Positions 1-13,517 are shown, counted from the first letter of the stretch. The stretch is 64,000 nucleotides of DNA from Bugula neritina (GCA_964035545.1 OZ037766.1:15516722-15580721), one strand, 5' to 3'. Numbers and translations are program-made. The notes: a model not told the origin generated them from the sequence alone.

Positions 1-1791
1 GAAATCACCTCTGTAGCTCATATAACTAACTTTACTTACCCATGATTTGTCAAGGTTTGTAGCTGCAAGTAAATAAAAACACCATAAACCTTCAATCAGT
101 AATCAGCACCCTATACTTAAGTTTGTCAGCTATGCACTGTAGTACGGTATTTATTTACATGAGTCGTCAAGTGGCTAGATTTAAATACTTGAAGTAAATT
201 AACAGGTAATGGATGATAAAGAGCTCTATACTTAATCTATTATGTTAAATGTTGTTTTGTCATGCTTCAATACAAAGGTTACTGTTTATATAATGCTCAG
301 TTCAATAGCTTCAAGTATATATACAAAGTAACCCAAAGCTCCTTTGACTGTATGTATTCTTTATAAAACTTTAACATTTTAATGCAAAATTGCCACCTAC
401 TTCATCTAAAAAAAACTGTTACACAAATTACCAATAGATTTTAGACAGGCAATTTATATGCATTTCTCATACATCATTGTTACATCAAGCATAGTTGCTT
501 CTGTATATACTAAAAACATGAGACTAAAATTAATATTATTTTGTTGATGTCACAAACTAATTAATGTCAACCTATCAGGTATTGATCAACTTTCTACCAA
601 AATTTCAATTATACCATATTGTAATTTGTAATTATTTATCCCTAAAGGACTTGTTTAACTTCTGTTACATGGCTATAAATAGAGATTTTACAGTTGGTAC
701 ACAATCCTTCACATGGATCAATAGAATTGCTGTAGGTTGCTAATGGGTCTTATTCACTTCTCAGATGGTTCATGCCCCCAGCATGCATTTGCTATGGGTC
801 AATATTTGACAATCATGATGTACATTAAAGTTTCTGAACAGCAGATAAATTTAGTTATCATATTAATATGCATTAGATTATGTTAATGCAATAATTATAA
901 GTTTGCAGGGGGTAATTCATCAGTTATGATAGTTTTTGTAGAACAACTACTACTTAATCAGTTGGTTTGCAGCTTATCTGTCATTGAAAACAAGGGTGGT
1001 AGTTTATGTAATAATTTATTACGTTTTTTAGAAAAGTTTTAATTAAAAGTGAAATGATTGAACTTGGTAAATATAATATGGGTGATGACCTAAGAGATAT
1101 TTGACTAAATGCTTTCACTAAATATGATTCAAACCCACAGCCAAGTAATCTCAATTGTCAAAAACAATATAAATTAATATTATTATACCATTGACAATAA
1201 GACATGAAATAATTAAAGAATATTTGACAACAATAGCAAAATACATTAAACTGTTTTAAAAAAATGTTAACTGAGTATTTCAATTTGTGAGTTTCTATTC
1301 CTACAGTAAAATTCAGCAGAGTCGTGGCTCATTGAAGGGTTTCTGTCACTCTGAGCTTGTTTAACGAGTATTTACCAGAGTATTTTGATTCACTGAATAT
1401 AAGTAGCAGGCATATTAGTGCATTGGGAGAATGAATTTCGTAATACAGGAGGGCAAAAGTTGTACAATGAGTGCTATTAGCACAAGTAGATGACATCTTG
1501 TAGTCATAGAATATAAAATACAAATATATACTCGTGTGAATCAGGAAGCCTCCAGCTTCTTGTGACGAAACTGTTTTAAGTGACAGAAGACCTTTAATGA
1601 GATATGAAAGTGTAAACATATAAAACAGTATATGAATTCACAGACAGAAAAAGTTACAGTACATGTTGTAAAAGAAATAAATAGTACACTTTTTGAGTAT
1701 AAAATATATGCAAAAATAGACATCCAAAAGAGCATTAAGTTGAATGTAGCAGAGAATCGTAATACCTATGACTTGGTTAACATCTTAAGGT
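1..1791. other. AT-rich non-coding stretch downstream of actin A
   Basis: No gene is recognisable. Open frames here are short, lack splice context and resemble no family I know. The part next to 1792 should contain the 3' untranslated region of actin A, which is transcribed leftwards. A minus-strand AATAAA lies at 1015-1020, but that is a long way from the stop codon, so the polyadenylation site is uncertain. Confidence 0.6.
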
Positions 1792-4700
1792 TCATGGACA
1801 TTTTCTGTGTACAACGCTAGGTCCAAATTCTTCATAGTCACTTTTACTAATCAGCATGTTTTCTCTAAAAGTAGTGAGACTGCCCAGAATAGAGCCACCA
1901 ATCCAAACTGAATATGCTCTTTCTGGGGAAGCTATCACCTGCACCCGCAGTCGACTAGGAAATAAATTCTTCAGCTCTTTTAGCATTCGCTCCTTAAATC
2001 CTAAAACATGCAGCACTAAAAGTACATAAGCAAATCATCAGTTTCATTGCAAAATCTAACATTAAAATGGCTAATTTCATTATACTGTTTATATAACATA
2101 TAATTATATTACTTTACTTCACACTATAACGCTAGTATAATCCCAAAGTAGAAAACATCATGCTTAAAAATAGAAGTTTGATTTTTGCAACAGAAAATTT
2201 TTAGGACTGGCCCACAATATACTGTACATTATAGTAAAGAGTTAATGACAAACCTGGGAACATAGAAGATCCACCACCTAACATAACGTTGCAGCTAATA
2301 TCTGGCCTCGTGTCTATGGCACAAGACATTATACTATTATAAACCATTTCATGCAAACCTTCAGTATTCACTCCTGCAAAATATAAATGTGGGGTGTGCA
2401 TCATATTACAAATCTTATTATTAGCAGTATTTATAAGTCCTATATTATTATCATAAGTAAGAGCTCTTTATTGTTTTTTAAAAGCAAAATATAGAAAGGT
2501 AAGAGAAATAGTTATCAATTCAAAAACATGCTACACAAATTAAATCTAAATGCAAAAATTATATGAGAAAGTTTTGATAGTAATTTAGCAGTCGCGCGCT
2601 TAAAAGACACCATAAACTTTCAGCAAAAGTAAGCCTGAAGTCCAAGTGAACTCTATTGACCTAAAGAATCAAATTTTTTTGAAATTCTGTTTATCCATAA
2701 TATAGTAGCACATTAGTTTCAAGCTTCCAGCTCAAATAAATACGGACCAATAAACTTGGCAATGCTTCAACTGTAAGAAATCTCTGATGATACTATGCGA
2801 GATTCTTGACAGCAATAATTTGTAAAGAACTGCTGTTGAACTAAACACACCCATTAATGATGGCTGAAACAGACATTCTGGAACTTTACACCGTTCAGAG
2901 TTCAGTTTAATAGTTGAACCATCTGGAAGTTCGTAAGAATTCTCTGTAGCAGACAAACTAGTTGATGAAGTCATTTCCTTCTCAAAATCTAGTGCAGTAT
3001 AGCACAACTTCTCTTTTATATTCTTAACAATTTCCAACTCGGCTAAAATTTAGAGTATAATATGTACTTGGTAAAAGCATATTCTCATTTATATAACCAG
3101 TAAATTGCACTGTAGCATGAACAAAGAAAGGTGAACGTTGATAATTTCTATATAATATTACTAGTTACACAAAATATTATGTAAAATCCATAGAAAATTT
3201 TGAAAGGTATAAACTTAAAAAAGTGCGAAATAATTAATCAATAAAAAGGTTGGGAGTCTGCCTACTGATAAAGTGTAGTTGTCTCCCCATTGTATCATAT
3301 ATATGTATGTTTGACATGAGTAAAATAAGTGTGATGCCTACTAAATTTTACTCTGCAATGTCTCTAGCCTCTAAATATTATATTCAAATATAAAAAAGTA
3401 TTCCATTACAAAGCTTTATTCTTTTCCCGACAGCTAACCTAGTAAAAATTATCAACAAATTTTATACTCAATTCAATCAGTAGCAATAAATGATAAAACA
3501 ATAGCGCATAGATTTGTGATAAAATTGATAGTGATATTCAATAGTTAGCTACTTGCATTTTCATTATTTATTATGATTATATAACTGTTTTAATTTATGT
3601 TAGAATTATGTACCAAAGGAAGTTGAACCATAATTTTCTTTTATTAACTTTTGAAAAATATTTGAATACAATCATTTGATTGAAAGCATTATGGAATCAG
3701 ATATCGTTTAATTGTTAGTTCAGTTAAAGGAAAGTGTTGCACGCAACAAACACTCAATTTCTGTTGACTGTTTATTAACTTATCTATTAAATGCATCATT
3801 CCAGATTAATTACGTCCTCTGCCTAGCTGAAAAAACTCGCATAACAAAATTTGTCCACTGACGCAGGTTTGTCTCCATAATAAACTCACAAAAGCTCTAA
3901 TAATCAGCCTTTTTGACAAAAGAGTAAAACATGTCAGCTTCATGCTACTTTACATACACTAGTAATGCAAGCAGTATCAAAACCTCACCAGGAGTAGTAA
4001 AGGTGCACCCTTGACTACCCAGCAGGGAAGCCATATATGAAGTGAGGTCTCCCCCTCCAAAGTCTACTCTTCTGATAGATTGGGGCTGGATGCGACCTGC
4101 AACATTGTTATACGACACATTAGTGTATGTGTTGCGACAACCACTGCAACAGAATGTGTAAAGAATCCATGTCCATCCTATAGTCATTTTTTGATAAAAC
4201 TAAACTTAAAACAACAAATTCACCTGAAAATAACATGCTTAAAATATATTGACACAATTATGATAGATGAGTGCTAAAATAAAAAATGATTAAAGCAGGA
4301 TTTTGAATTTTGCAAAAATATATAGAAAAACAAAGTTACCCTTTAATATTGGAAACAACTAAAAGTTAAATCTTTTCACAAACCACAATGAAAGCAGATT
4401 ATCTTATCCTTGCACAAAATTCAACACCTTATAGCTTGTGAAGAGCGGAGCGTCACCAAAGAAACAATCTTGCCTTGAATGTTACCAAAAGTTAACCTAA
4501 ACTTGCACATCAAGTTACTGTTTCAACAGTAACTATATTATACATTATGATTTAAAAAAATATAAATTAACTATACCCAAAAATCTTGTTTATGTCTCAA
4601 GTTTTTAAAGTTAATGATTTGATTTTAATTTGAAAATGGAACATTTTCTATCTGAGATTTCAGAGTGGCCAAATATTTCTACTACAACGCAGTTTGTATT

Positions 4701-6235
4701 AAAAACATAAATGGTAATCTAATAAAATTATTATATAATAATCACAGAAATTGCTTTGAATAATTCCTGATTCCTTTAGAGCGTGTCACTTAGCAGTCAA
4801 GGCGTGTCACTAAGCTTAGGGCCACACTGTGCGAATTTTCGCATGCGAAAATTTAAACCACGGGTAGCAAAGGTGTCCACTGTATGCGTTGAAAAAACAT
4901 TCGCACTTGTCGCTCATCATTCTGAACGCAAGTGCGAATCGTCTCTGTCGTTGTCACCTAATTGGTTGGTAGTTATTTAGCGAGCCCAATTATTTTAGTT
5001 TAGTGCCACATTTCAGTAAACTGCATTTTATTGAAAGCGAGTGCGATTTAAAAATGAAAACTTCATTTATCCCGCACTTGTAGCCATAGCAACAAGGCGA
5101 GCAGTAAAGTTAAATGCAAATATTATTAGCTAGTAGTTTTTTAATCTCACTGACGCTACAGTGGACACCTTTGCTACTTGTGGTTTTAATTTTCGCATGC
5201 GAAAATACGCACAGTGTGGCCCTAGGCTTAGCAGTCAAGGCGTAACATAATATCCAGTAAGTCATTTCCCTTCAAAATACAAAAGAATAGTGCAAGGCTC
5301 AAATAATCTGCTTTCATTATGGTTGGCATAAAACAGAGCAGTTAACCCAGGTTATGCGTGTATGGGTTACATTATGGCAAACTAGCATAGCATTGCTAGA
5401 AGAAAAGCAACTATTGTACTAAATAATAGTTAAACTTGAAAGACCGAAAAGTTCATTAAAATAATATGCCTGCCATTTATAAGGCATTATCTTTAAATTT
5501 ACTGTCAGCACTAATATAGCAGAAGCACTGTAGTTACTACCTTCATAAATAGGAGCAACATGAGACACGCCCGCACCACAGTCAAGAGTAATGGCGGACA
5601 CTCTGCCAAATGTATACATTGATAAGATGTCCTGTAGAGCCACATACAGATACGAACAGTTATAGGCCTCAAACATAACCTGAGCCATCATTTCCCGATT
5701 AGCTTTAGGGTTTAAAGGAGGCTCTGCCAGTAATATGGGACATACATCTGGACTATACGCATCGCCCACTTTGAGAAATGTATAATCCCAAACCTTCTGC
5801 ATATCTTCCCAGTTAGTTACAATGCCACGTTTTATTGGATAACTCAAAGACACTATCTCTCTTCTCTGTTGAGCCTCATCTCCAATGTACACTTCGCGTG
5901 ATTTAACAGCATCCTGTGACAAACATGAAATCACAGTGCAAGTGTTGAATACAAATAACAAGCATTATTAGTTTCTCTAATTGAAAATTAACTTCAAAGC
6001 TAATGAAGTAACTTGATAACATAACATACTGTCTGTAATAACACTATGTAGCATAAGAAACAGAGTTTTCAATTTACTCATTTATAAAGTTCAATACTTT
6101 AATTACCTCATTATCTTGTTTGCCAACAACTGTTGAAAACAAGATACTTGGTTCATCATCTCCAGCCAGGCCAGCTTGTGTTGTTCTAGATCCGTTATCA
6201 ATGACTAAAACTCCTGGATAGTCACTAACACTCAT
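1792..6235 (-). CDS. Divergent actin A (actin-like protein, 6 exons, 376 aa)
   Basis: Minus-strand exons are 6235-6107, 5913-5541, 4096-3989, 3042-2851, 2373-2254 and 2000-1792. All have GT-AG borders and consistent phases (0,1,1,1,1), giving 376 residues, the normal actin length. The ATG at 6235 directly follows a TTATTATAG acceptor, so a 5'UTR intron is likely. The fold is complete: phosphate loops, GDEAQ after the D-loop, [21 protein letters not shown] and a VHRKC end. Divergence is strong. In rabbit muscle numbering I read G15R, M16T, K18Q, H73R and D157A. Q137, D154 and H161 are kept. The D-loop is wholly different. A MITE (4814-5227) lies in intron 2. Actin assembles into ATP-dependent filaments, but these changes make ordinary nucleotide handling doubtful. 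It is closer to actins than to the Arp families because the length is standard with no Arp insertions. Whether it is expressed is unknown. Confidence 0.9.
4781..5243. repeat. 21-bp tandem repeat interrupted by a MITE
   Basis: The unit GCGTGTCACTTAGCAGTCAAG is present intact at 4781-4801. A second copy starts at 4802 but is split by the MITE at 4814-5227 and resumes at 5228-5239. A third, partial copy begins at 5240. The intact unit shows the empty target site: the MITE went into the TTA of the second unit. Confidence 0.85.
4814..5227. mobile_element. MITE family 1, copy 1 (414 bp, PIF/Harbinger-like)
   Basis: The element has long terminal inverted repeats of about 65-70 bp. The left end begins GCTTAGGGCCACACTGTGCG, and the right end is nearly its reverse complement and finishes CCCTAGGC. 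Each arm contains the self-complementary TTTTCGCATGCGAAAA. It is flanked by TAA (4811-4813) and TTA (5228-5230), a 3-bp target duplication with one mismatch, as expected for PIF/Harbinger transposons (target TWA). It has no coding capacity. It sits in an intron of actin A. The superfamily call rests on the target duplication only. Confidence 0.75.
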
Positions 6236-6240
6236 CTATA

Positions 6241-7420
6241 ATAAATGTGCATATTAAAATTTTCATAATTTAGTATCTCTGTCATTGCTCTTGAGCCACT
6301 GTGTAGAAAGCTTATTTGGCTCAGCGAGAAAATTATCAAAACTAGTTCAATAATACTCAACAATATAATTAGAGTATATTTGATATATAAATACTTTTGA
6401 GTAAAAAGTATTTTGCAGTGATAATTTTTATAATTTATCAATGATTACGTGTCTAAACCTATAGTGATAGTTATACTAGAGGCATAGCCATGGTGATAGC
6501 ATAAGTAACCGTAATCATTTAATCAGTTAATGGTATAGCTATAGTTATACTATAATCTTTTGGTTTACGTATAATAAGTTTAACAGTATTAGTATTATAA
6601 ATACAATGATAATTATGATAATCATAATGATTATAGTTGTCATATTTATAATTGTGATAATCTCAAAAACATTAACAATAACTATAAGTATCTGTAAAAC
6701 TAAAAGTAAATGTAATCATCATAATAAGCATAATATTAATAATAATATACTTATAGTGTTAAACATTTATATTAATAATTATAATCAAGTTGAATATAAC
6801 TAATCATTATAATAATTAATACTTGTATCAATTTGAATAATAATAAAATCAATATTTTATTTATATTATAATACCTAATACTAAATTTAATAGAAATCTG
6901 TATTACTATTAATCTATTATTATCAATCACAAAAATCAAAATAGCTATGTCTGTGACTATAGTAACTGTAAGACTAAGTGAGTAACTGTAACACTAATTG
7001 ACACTGTATAGTGTAACACTAACTTACATTTTACGGTTACACTTACATTAAGTCTAACAGTAACACTTTCAGTTACACTTACATCTTACGTACTGTTACT
7101 GTTAGTCATTAGTGTTAGTGTTACACTTAGTCTTACTGTAGTCGTAGACGTAGTCTGTAACTCAAACTGTAAGTGTAAGTAATAAGCAATTAAATATCGG
7201 TAAATAGTAAACTCACAAATCATCAATGACAATAACTATAAGATTAAGTATATAAAATTATTTTCACCCCATGCACTGACTATAACATTAATGTTTTTAT
7301 CATTTATGTTTTATAATAATTATCACTGTGAATTGTGATGGTTTCTCTCACCATTAGATGCAGTGTCGGTGCGAAGCTACAAAATTATTTTGCTGTCATG
7401 GCTCGTGTTTTGTTAACATT
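6241..7420. repeat. Upstream region of actin A with simple, trinucleotide-periodic and palindromic repeats
   Basis: Upstream of actin A (on its strand) lies very AT-rich DNA. 6600-6800 has trinucleotide periodicity built from ATA/ATT/GTT-like triplets. 6950-7170 carries many imperfect copies of GTAACACTAA on one side and the complementary TTAGTGTTAC on the other, so the block is an imperfect inverted repeat. No TATA box or muscle-type site stood out. The 5' non-coding exon of actin A probably lies here but could not be placed. Confidence 0.6.
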
Positions 7421-7519
7421 TTACGACTTTTATGGCCGTTACGCATAATCTACGCTCCAACCATTATTGTCATTTAGTGAATACATGGTTAAAATTGAGC
7501 AATTTATCAAGTTTGAAAC

Positions 7520-7643
7520 TCGCTAGATGCAAAACACAAGTTGGAGCCATTGAGTATCTCGATTTTCGAGCTGAAGTTTCGAGTTCTATTGTGTATACAG
7601 ACACCGCACTCAATGACTACAAACTTGGTATTGCATCTAGCGA
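7520..7643. repeat. Imperfect inverted repeat (foldback)
   Basis: TCGCTAGATGCAA at 7520-7532 pairs perfectly with TTGCATCTAGCGA at 7631-7643, and CATTGAGT at 7548-7555 pairs with ACTCAATG at 7608-7615. The arms together span about 36 bp each, with mismatches, around a loop of about 52 bp. I see no target duplication that would mark it as a transposon. Confidence 0.6.
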
Positions 7644-10443
7644 TCCCTCATAGTTATTAGCAGACCATTGGAATACATCTATTATCAGATTATTAATTAT
7701 ATTACCATGCTCTATTTCAGTGTACCCAATAAATAGGGCAACTCCATTATTCAAAGCCAACACTGTTTTTAATAGTTTTACTTTCAGTTTGGCACTCTGT
7801 GCATCTATTTCCTTCCATAATTGAAGTTCTGTGCATATACTGCTATCACTATAATTATTTTAATCCTGTAGACTGTTGCGATTGCATCAAACATTTTACT
7901 CAAGTCGCTATAATCTGTCTTTGAGTAAATGAGGAGAGAATGCAGACAACAATCTTCAGTATAGACAAGAGTTCACATTGCTAAAAATATTTAACTATCA
8001 ATAAATAATGATACTAGTACTGAAAGTTAAACAAAGTGAACAGTAGACTTACAGGATTGTTTTTACTTATCCGAATGACTTTTCTCTTCAAAAAACATTT
8101 AAGTGAATTTTACATCATTGTTATTGTTATATATTGGAATTTTCAATTATTGGTCAACCCACCAAGTAAGAGTTTATTGTATTTTTACGCTGTTACTTGG
8201 CTTTGCTGTGAAATTAGCTTCATGCAGCCCTTATTTTGATCTGTAGAAGCAGTAAGGTCTCAAAGTCAGGGTATTCATCTGATAGTGTAATTTATGATCC
8301 TGGGCTGAGCCCTCACTATAAGCACACCCTAACATTTCCTAAACTTTTTATTCGTTCACAATTTATATAGCTCAATCTATATCTTCTCTTGATATAGGCC
8401 TATACACTCTATGCTACATCTCTATTCTCTATAGTTGCATAATTTATTCTATCTAATTCTACCTATCCATTATATTTACACTTTTTTATTCCGCTCTCTT
8501 ATATACCATCATATTAATTATAGCCCAACCTTAGTGTAGGGCCACACGACGCGTTTTACACGAGCGTGACGTGCGATAAATCCCATGATCTTACATGCAC
8601 AACAATATGTTCTGAAAAATGTTCTCTCAATTAAGTGTATAATAATTATAAAATCACAATATTTGCAATATTTGCAATATTTGCAAATATTGCGACCATT
8701 TGCAGATTTATGTTCATTCACAGAACGTAGTGATTATATATGAGATATTTAGTCTATGCCAATTCTGCTGCAAATAAATTTGTATATGAGTTGTGACCAG
8801 TGCAGCACTTCCTGGCTTTCATGCTCTACCAGGTTGTGATTTGATTAGCACTTTTATGAAAAAAGAAAGTGACCAGTTTACTCCTTCTTGCAAAAACATT
8901 CAGAATGTACTATAAGCTTTGAACAGCTTAGAAAGTATACTCTAAGTCACAACTGCAACTAATTAGATAGAAAAGTTTGTAAATAAGCGTAGATGATGTT
9001 TGATATGCTGTATTCTGTCCTCTAACAAAGATGGCTCAATAAAATTAAAATTTGCAGCTTTCTCCACAAAAAGTGAACTTATGCTGCATGTAAAATATTT
9101 ATCAGACAGCTGCCTAGAAAAGGCAACAATTGCCTTTGTCAATGCATTATTTCCAGAATATTATGAGTAAAAATTGTTGATAATGGCAGCATGATCACTA
9201 CAAAATGACTGACTCAAGCTATTGTGCCCAAAAATGCATTGTACAACATAATATACTGCTGCCGTAGAGCCAGTTGCAATACATCCTGATGTGAATGTCA
9301 GAAATCTCAAATGCAGTGCACTGGTGTATGTCAATGCAAGGATTGTCTAAACAGAACATACTTTTGGAGAAAAATACGTAAATGAAATTAATGGTAGTAA
9401 TAATGATTGTAAGAAAACTTTATACAATGAAGCACTGTGTTGAAACATTTGTTATATAATTTGCTTTAAACAAGAAATTTTACATTATATGTTTTAATCA
9501 TCCCCATATTTTTGTGATTTCAAAATACATTTACATAATCTTGTTCCTTTTTTACAGATATTTAGTGATTACCACACCAGATCAATAGAAGACTCAATTG
9601 GTCGGTGCTCAAAAGATTTCAACATGTATTGATAATATATATTTTTTATACATTCAATTCTTTGACACATCAGCATAAAAAGCTTTCGATCTTGCACAAC
9701 TAGCTTCTTTCATATACTTATTATGTATGCTTCTGTCAAATGTTATGTGTCATTCATATAGCAAACATGTGTTTCTATGGACAACTTGGTTTTGAATTAA
9801 AATAGTGTTTTGCAATTTGCAAATCCAGAATCAGTGTAGAATTTTAAAAAAGAAGCAACAAATTTTGGTTTCTCACCAAATATTGTTGTTTATAGACAGC
9901 TAGTTAATAGTGAATGTTATTTTGCACGAGCCACATTTATTTTTATTACCCATCCAAGATGTTGACTTGTTTTTTTTAGAATAACTTGAGTTTGGATAGA
10001 GATAGAGTTTTAGAGTTTGTAAATTCAGAATCAGCACAAACTTTTGATTTAGAATCAATATTTTGAGTGACTACCTAGTAAAGTTTAATAAGTTAATTTT
10101 TTGAGCATTTTTGGGAGGCTACTTCTATACTATATGTAATGATGCCTGATATATCCACGCCTATAATACATCATACTACCAATATTTGAGGGTACGTGAG
10201 TGTTGCTACAAAACATGTTTACATGTTTTTATATAAATAGCTTAATGCAGACTGTATAATTTATCGTTAGAAGTATAAAGGCCATTCAAAATTTTGTGAT
10301 TGAAATATAATTGCTACAATGCTGTTGGAAGAATATGTACAAAGTCTCTTGCATAGGAAAAGAAATAAATACATAAGTTACTGTAAAAATATAAAGTATG
10401 ATATTTTATAACGACTATAGCTAACAACTAACATTAAAGTTGC
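7644..10443. other. Non-coding spacer between actins A and B
   Basis: No gene is supported. A short tandem run of CAATATTTG-like units lies near 8655-8690. At 8536 the sequence TAGGGCCACAC resembles the start of MITE family 1, but it continues differently and has no matching right end. The right end of this stretch should include the 3'UTR of actin B. Confidence 0.55.
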
Positions 10444-13400
10444 TCATAAAAATTTTCTATGCACTATAGAGGGTCCAAATTCATGATAGTCTGCTTTGTT
10501 TATCCACATTTGTTGAAAAGTTGAAAGTGATGCTAAAAACGATCCTCCTATCCATACTGAATATTTTCTTTCAGGTGGTGCAACTACTTTAGGTTTCATT
10601 GAAGGTGGACTTAACTTTTTAATCTCTTTTTGCAACCGATTTTCAAAATCTGCAACAAAACGCATTAAATCTAAAAAAATTGCACAGAACTGAAAAAATA
10701 GTTTATTCAATTAGTGAATGAAGTAAAGTGATTTTCTATGCCATTTTATCAAAGAAATATACGTCAGTTTTAACAAGTGTTGGAGAAGACAAATGCATAT
10801 TTAGCCATTTGATAATATATACTGGTATTACATTGTATGTTGCAATACCAATATAGAAACTTTATGGAATTATTACTTTTTTCCTTTTACTTCAATAAGA
10901 AACCTGCATAACAGTTATTAGAGCAAGGGCTGTAATTTTGTGAAAATAACAAAGTGGTATAGTAGATAAAGAAAAATGTAAGATTAATTAAACTAGGCTG
11001 TTCACATTTATAATAAGTTTTAAAAAATGTTTTAAAAGAGTTTTCGTTAAAAGATGTTAACTCTAGAAAGTGAACGGTCTGCATATATATTCCTTTACAC
11101 TCTTACAAGAACAAAATCTAGAAGTTTACATTTCATGAATAATACGCAGTTTGAGAGCCACAAAACTTTATCTAAACTGTTTAATTATTATATATATTTT
11201 TCAACTTAATTTTTTCTAACACTTTAAAAAGCAGATATTTACACAAGAATTCAGTTAAAGTGAAGCCAACTTGCTATAAGCCACGTGTATTGAATAGTAT
11301 ATGTCATATGTTGACCAACCAGGAAACATAGTAGATCCTCCAGAGAGAATGATGCTAGAGTAGAGTATACTCCTCAAGTCAATGTCACAGCTTTTAATAC
11401 TTTGATAAACCATTTTATGTATTCCCTCGTGTTCGATACCTATTTAAGAAGTAGAAGATACAGTAAGGAGGTTGCACTAGCTTTAACTGGTCATCAATTA
11501 TTTTGACCTGCTTTACCGATTTCAGTTTACACACAAGCAGTTGCAGGTCATAATGATGCATATATGTGTTAAATCAATTACATTAATTTTAGACTAATTT
11601 CCGTTTACTTATAACTTAAAGTCTCAGTATCAGAGTTGCTTTGTAATAATATCTTCACTGAGTAATCTTCATATGTTTTTATATAATTAGATTTTTGCCA
11701 TCGAACACATGGTTTTTAGTTATCTTAAAGTTGGAAGGTACATTTTTATAAAGTGGCCAAAAATGTCCACTACTTTTTAAGGACTATAACAGAGTGGTGC
11801 TTACCTATCATTGATGGTTGAAACAAACACTCGGGCACTTGAAATTGCTCACTATCAAGTGTCACAACATTACCATCTGGCAACTCATAAGTTCTGCTTA
11901 CATTATCGTAGCAAGATGCAGTAACCAGTTCTTCTTCATAATCTAATGCTGTGTAGCACAACTCCTCTTTCACGTCTTTAACAATTTCAATCTCAGCTAG
12001 TGTTTAAAAAAGCAGTTAGTAAGCATGTATCAAAGCCGAAACTTTTTTATACTTTCAGTCTTTAATTTGACTTATATAATTTACAGATACAACTTTCTAA
12101 AGATGTTCAATAATAATATTTACAAAGTTACAAATGTCTGGTATTGATAATTTGATAATTGATAGTTAGCTGTCTATATATTTTTCTTCCAATCATTCAA
12201 GGTTTGGTAAAATAATTTTAATATGGTGTTGATATTTAGAAGTATCTTACAGGTTAGCTATCAACTTGTATTGGATTTACCTTACTAATCAGAGCATTTG
12301 CTATAACTTAAAGCATTGCAACTACCCTCCCAGCAACTTTCTTTCAACTAGAATATTTTAGATCAGAAAGCCTTGGAAAACACTAAGTTTACCTGTCGTA
12401 GTAAAATTGTGCCCTTTTCCTTTTAGCAACTTCGCTAAATGCAATGTTAGGTCACGTCCAGCCATATTAAATCTTTTAATTCCTTGTAGCACTGTATAGC
12501 CTTAAATGGTATAATTTTGTAGACTGGCAATTTTATTTTCAGCTTTATGTAAAAATTCGTTACTTATTTTATTGCTGATGCATGCTATGCGGTTATATGA
12601 TTACATAATTTTTAATAGCCTAGCGCAATAAAATCGACAAAAAGTGAATACAATCTGAATATAACTTGAATCAACATGCATAAAAATTGAATCGTCAAGT
12701 TCACATCAAACTTAAATAGTGTAGTACATGGCATGATAATCAATTACCTTCATATATTGGAATGGTGTGTGAGACGCCCTCACCGCAATCAAATAGCACT
12801 CCAGATCCCCTGCCACAACTAAATAAAGAAAGTAATCCTTCCATAGCCACATACATGGCTGGTGAGTTGAAAGTTTCAAACATAACTTCAGCCATTTTTT
12901 CTCTGTTAGCCTTAGGATTAAATGGGGCTTCAGTGATTAGGGTAGGGTGTTCTTCAGGTTTTACCCTTAACTCATTGTAGAATGTGTGGTGCCAGATCTT
13001 TTCCATGTCATCCCAGTTTGTTACAATGCCACATTTTACTGGGTATTCTAAAAATAGAATCCCTCTCTTCTTTTGAGCTTCATCTCCTATAAAAGAGGCT
13101 CTTTCCATCCCAACCAAAACAGCCTATAGAATTTATTTAATAACCAGAATCCAATTTCTGATTATCTTAGAAAATGAAATTATACAAAATATTTTTATAT
13201 ATTGAACCCTATTATTTGTGGATTAAAGCACAGCATATTTGAAAATTAATTACACGAGAGAAAAAGAGTTCAAGTTTATTCAGCTTTTCTGCTACATTTT
13301 TTGTACTTCATTCAGCAATCATGTTGTAAGTAAATTTTATTTGTAATTGGTCAATATTTGGTTAAACTTGCTGAGACAGAGACTAACTTACAGGGTGTTT

Positions 13401-13517
13401 TGGTTTGCCGATAACTGAAGGAAACACAGTTCTTGGTGCATCATCCCCAGCAAATCCCGCTTTCATATTTTCTGATCCATTGTCAATAACCAGCGCTGGA
13501 GTTTCATCATCACACAT
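10444..13517 (-). CDS. Divergent actin B (6 exons, 375 aa)
   Basis: Minus-strand exons are 13517-13392, 13123-12748, 12500-12393, 11996-11805, 11439-11320 and 10649-10444. Phases match actin A exactly. The start MCDDE at 13517 is chosen because it is the classic actin N-terminus and gives 375 residues; the frame is open further upstream. Conserved blocks include [45 protein letters not shown] and [17 protein letters not shown]. In rabbit numbering I read G15E, H73C, Q137E (context YVAMEG instead of YVAIQA), D157E and C374F; the protein ends KFL. Q137 positions the attacking water for ATP hydrolysis in actin, so Q137E predicts altered hydrolysis. Intact frames and splice sites argue against a pseudogene. 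A specialised, for example germline or tissue-restricted, actin is possible. Confidence 0.92.

Noticed and set aside
1329-1820. Short open frames of 60-96 codons on both strands
   Set aside because: They lie in the 3' flank of actin A, lack start context and homology, and overlap one another.
6606-6803. 65-codon open frame rich in Ile, Met and Val
   Set aside because: It is a translation of trinucleotide-periodic AT-rich repeat, not a membrane protein.
6950-7170. TTAGTG-like repeats that could suggest interstitial telomere sequence
   Set aside because: The units are irregular, differ from TTAGGG and occur in both orientations as a palindromic block.
8536-8575. Possible third copy of MITE family 1 (TAGGGCCACAC)
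   Set aside because: Only the first 11 or so bases match. The following bases differ and no matching right end was found.
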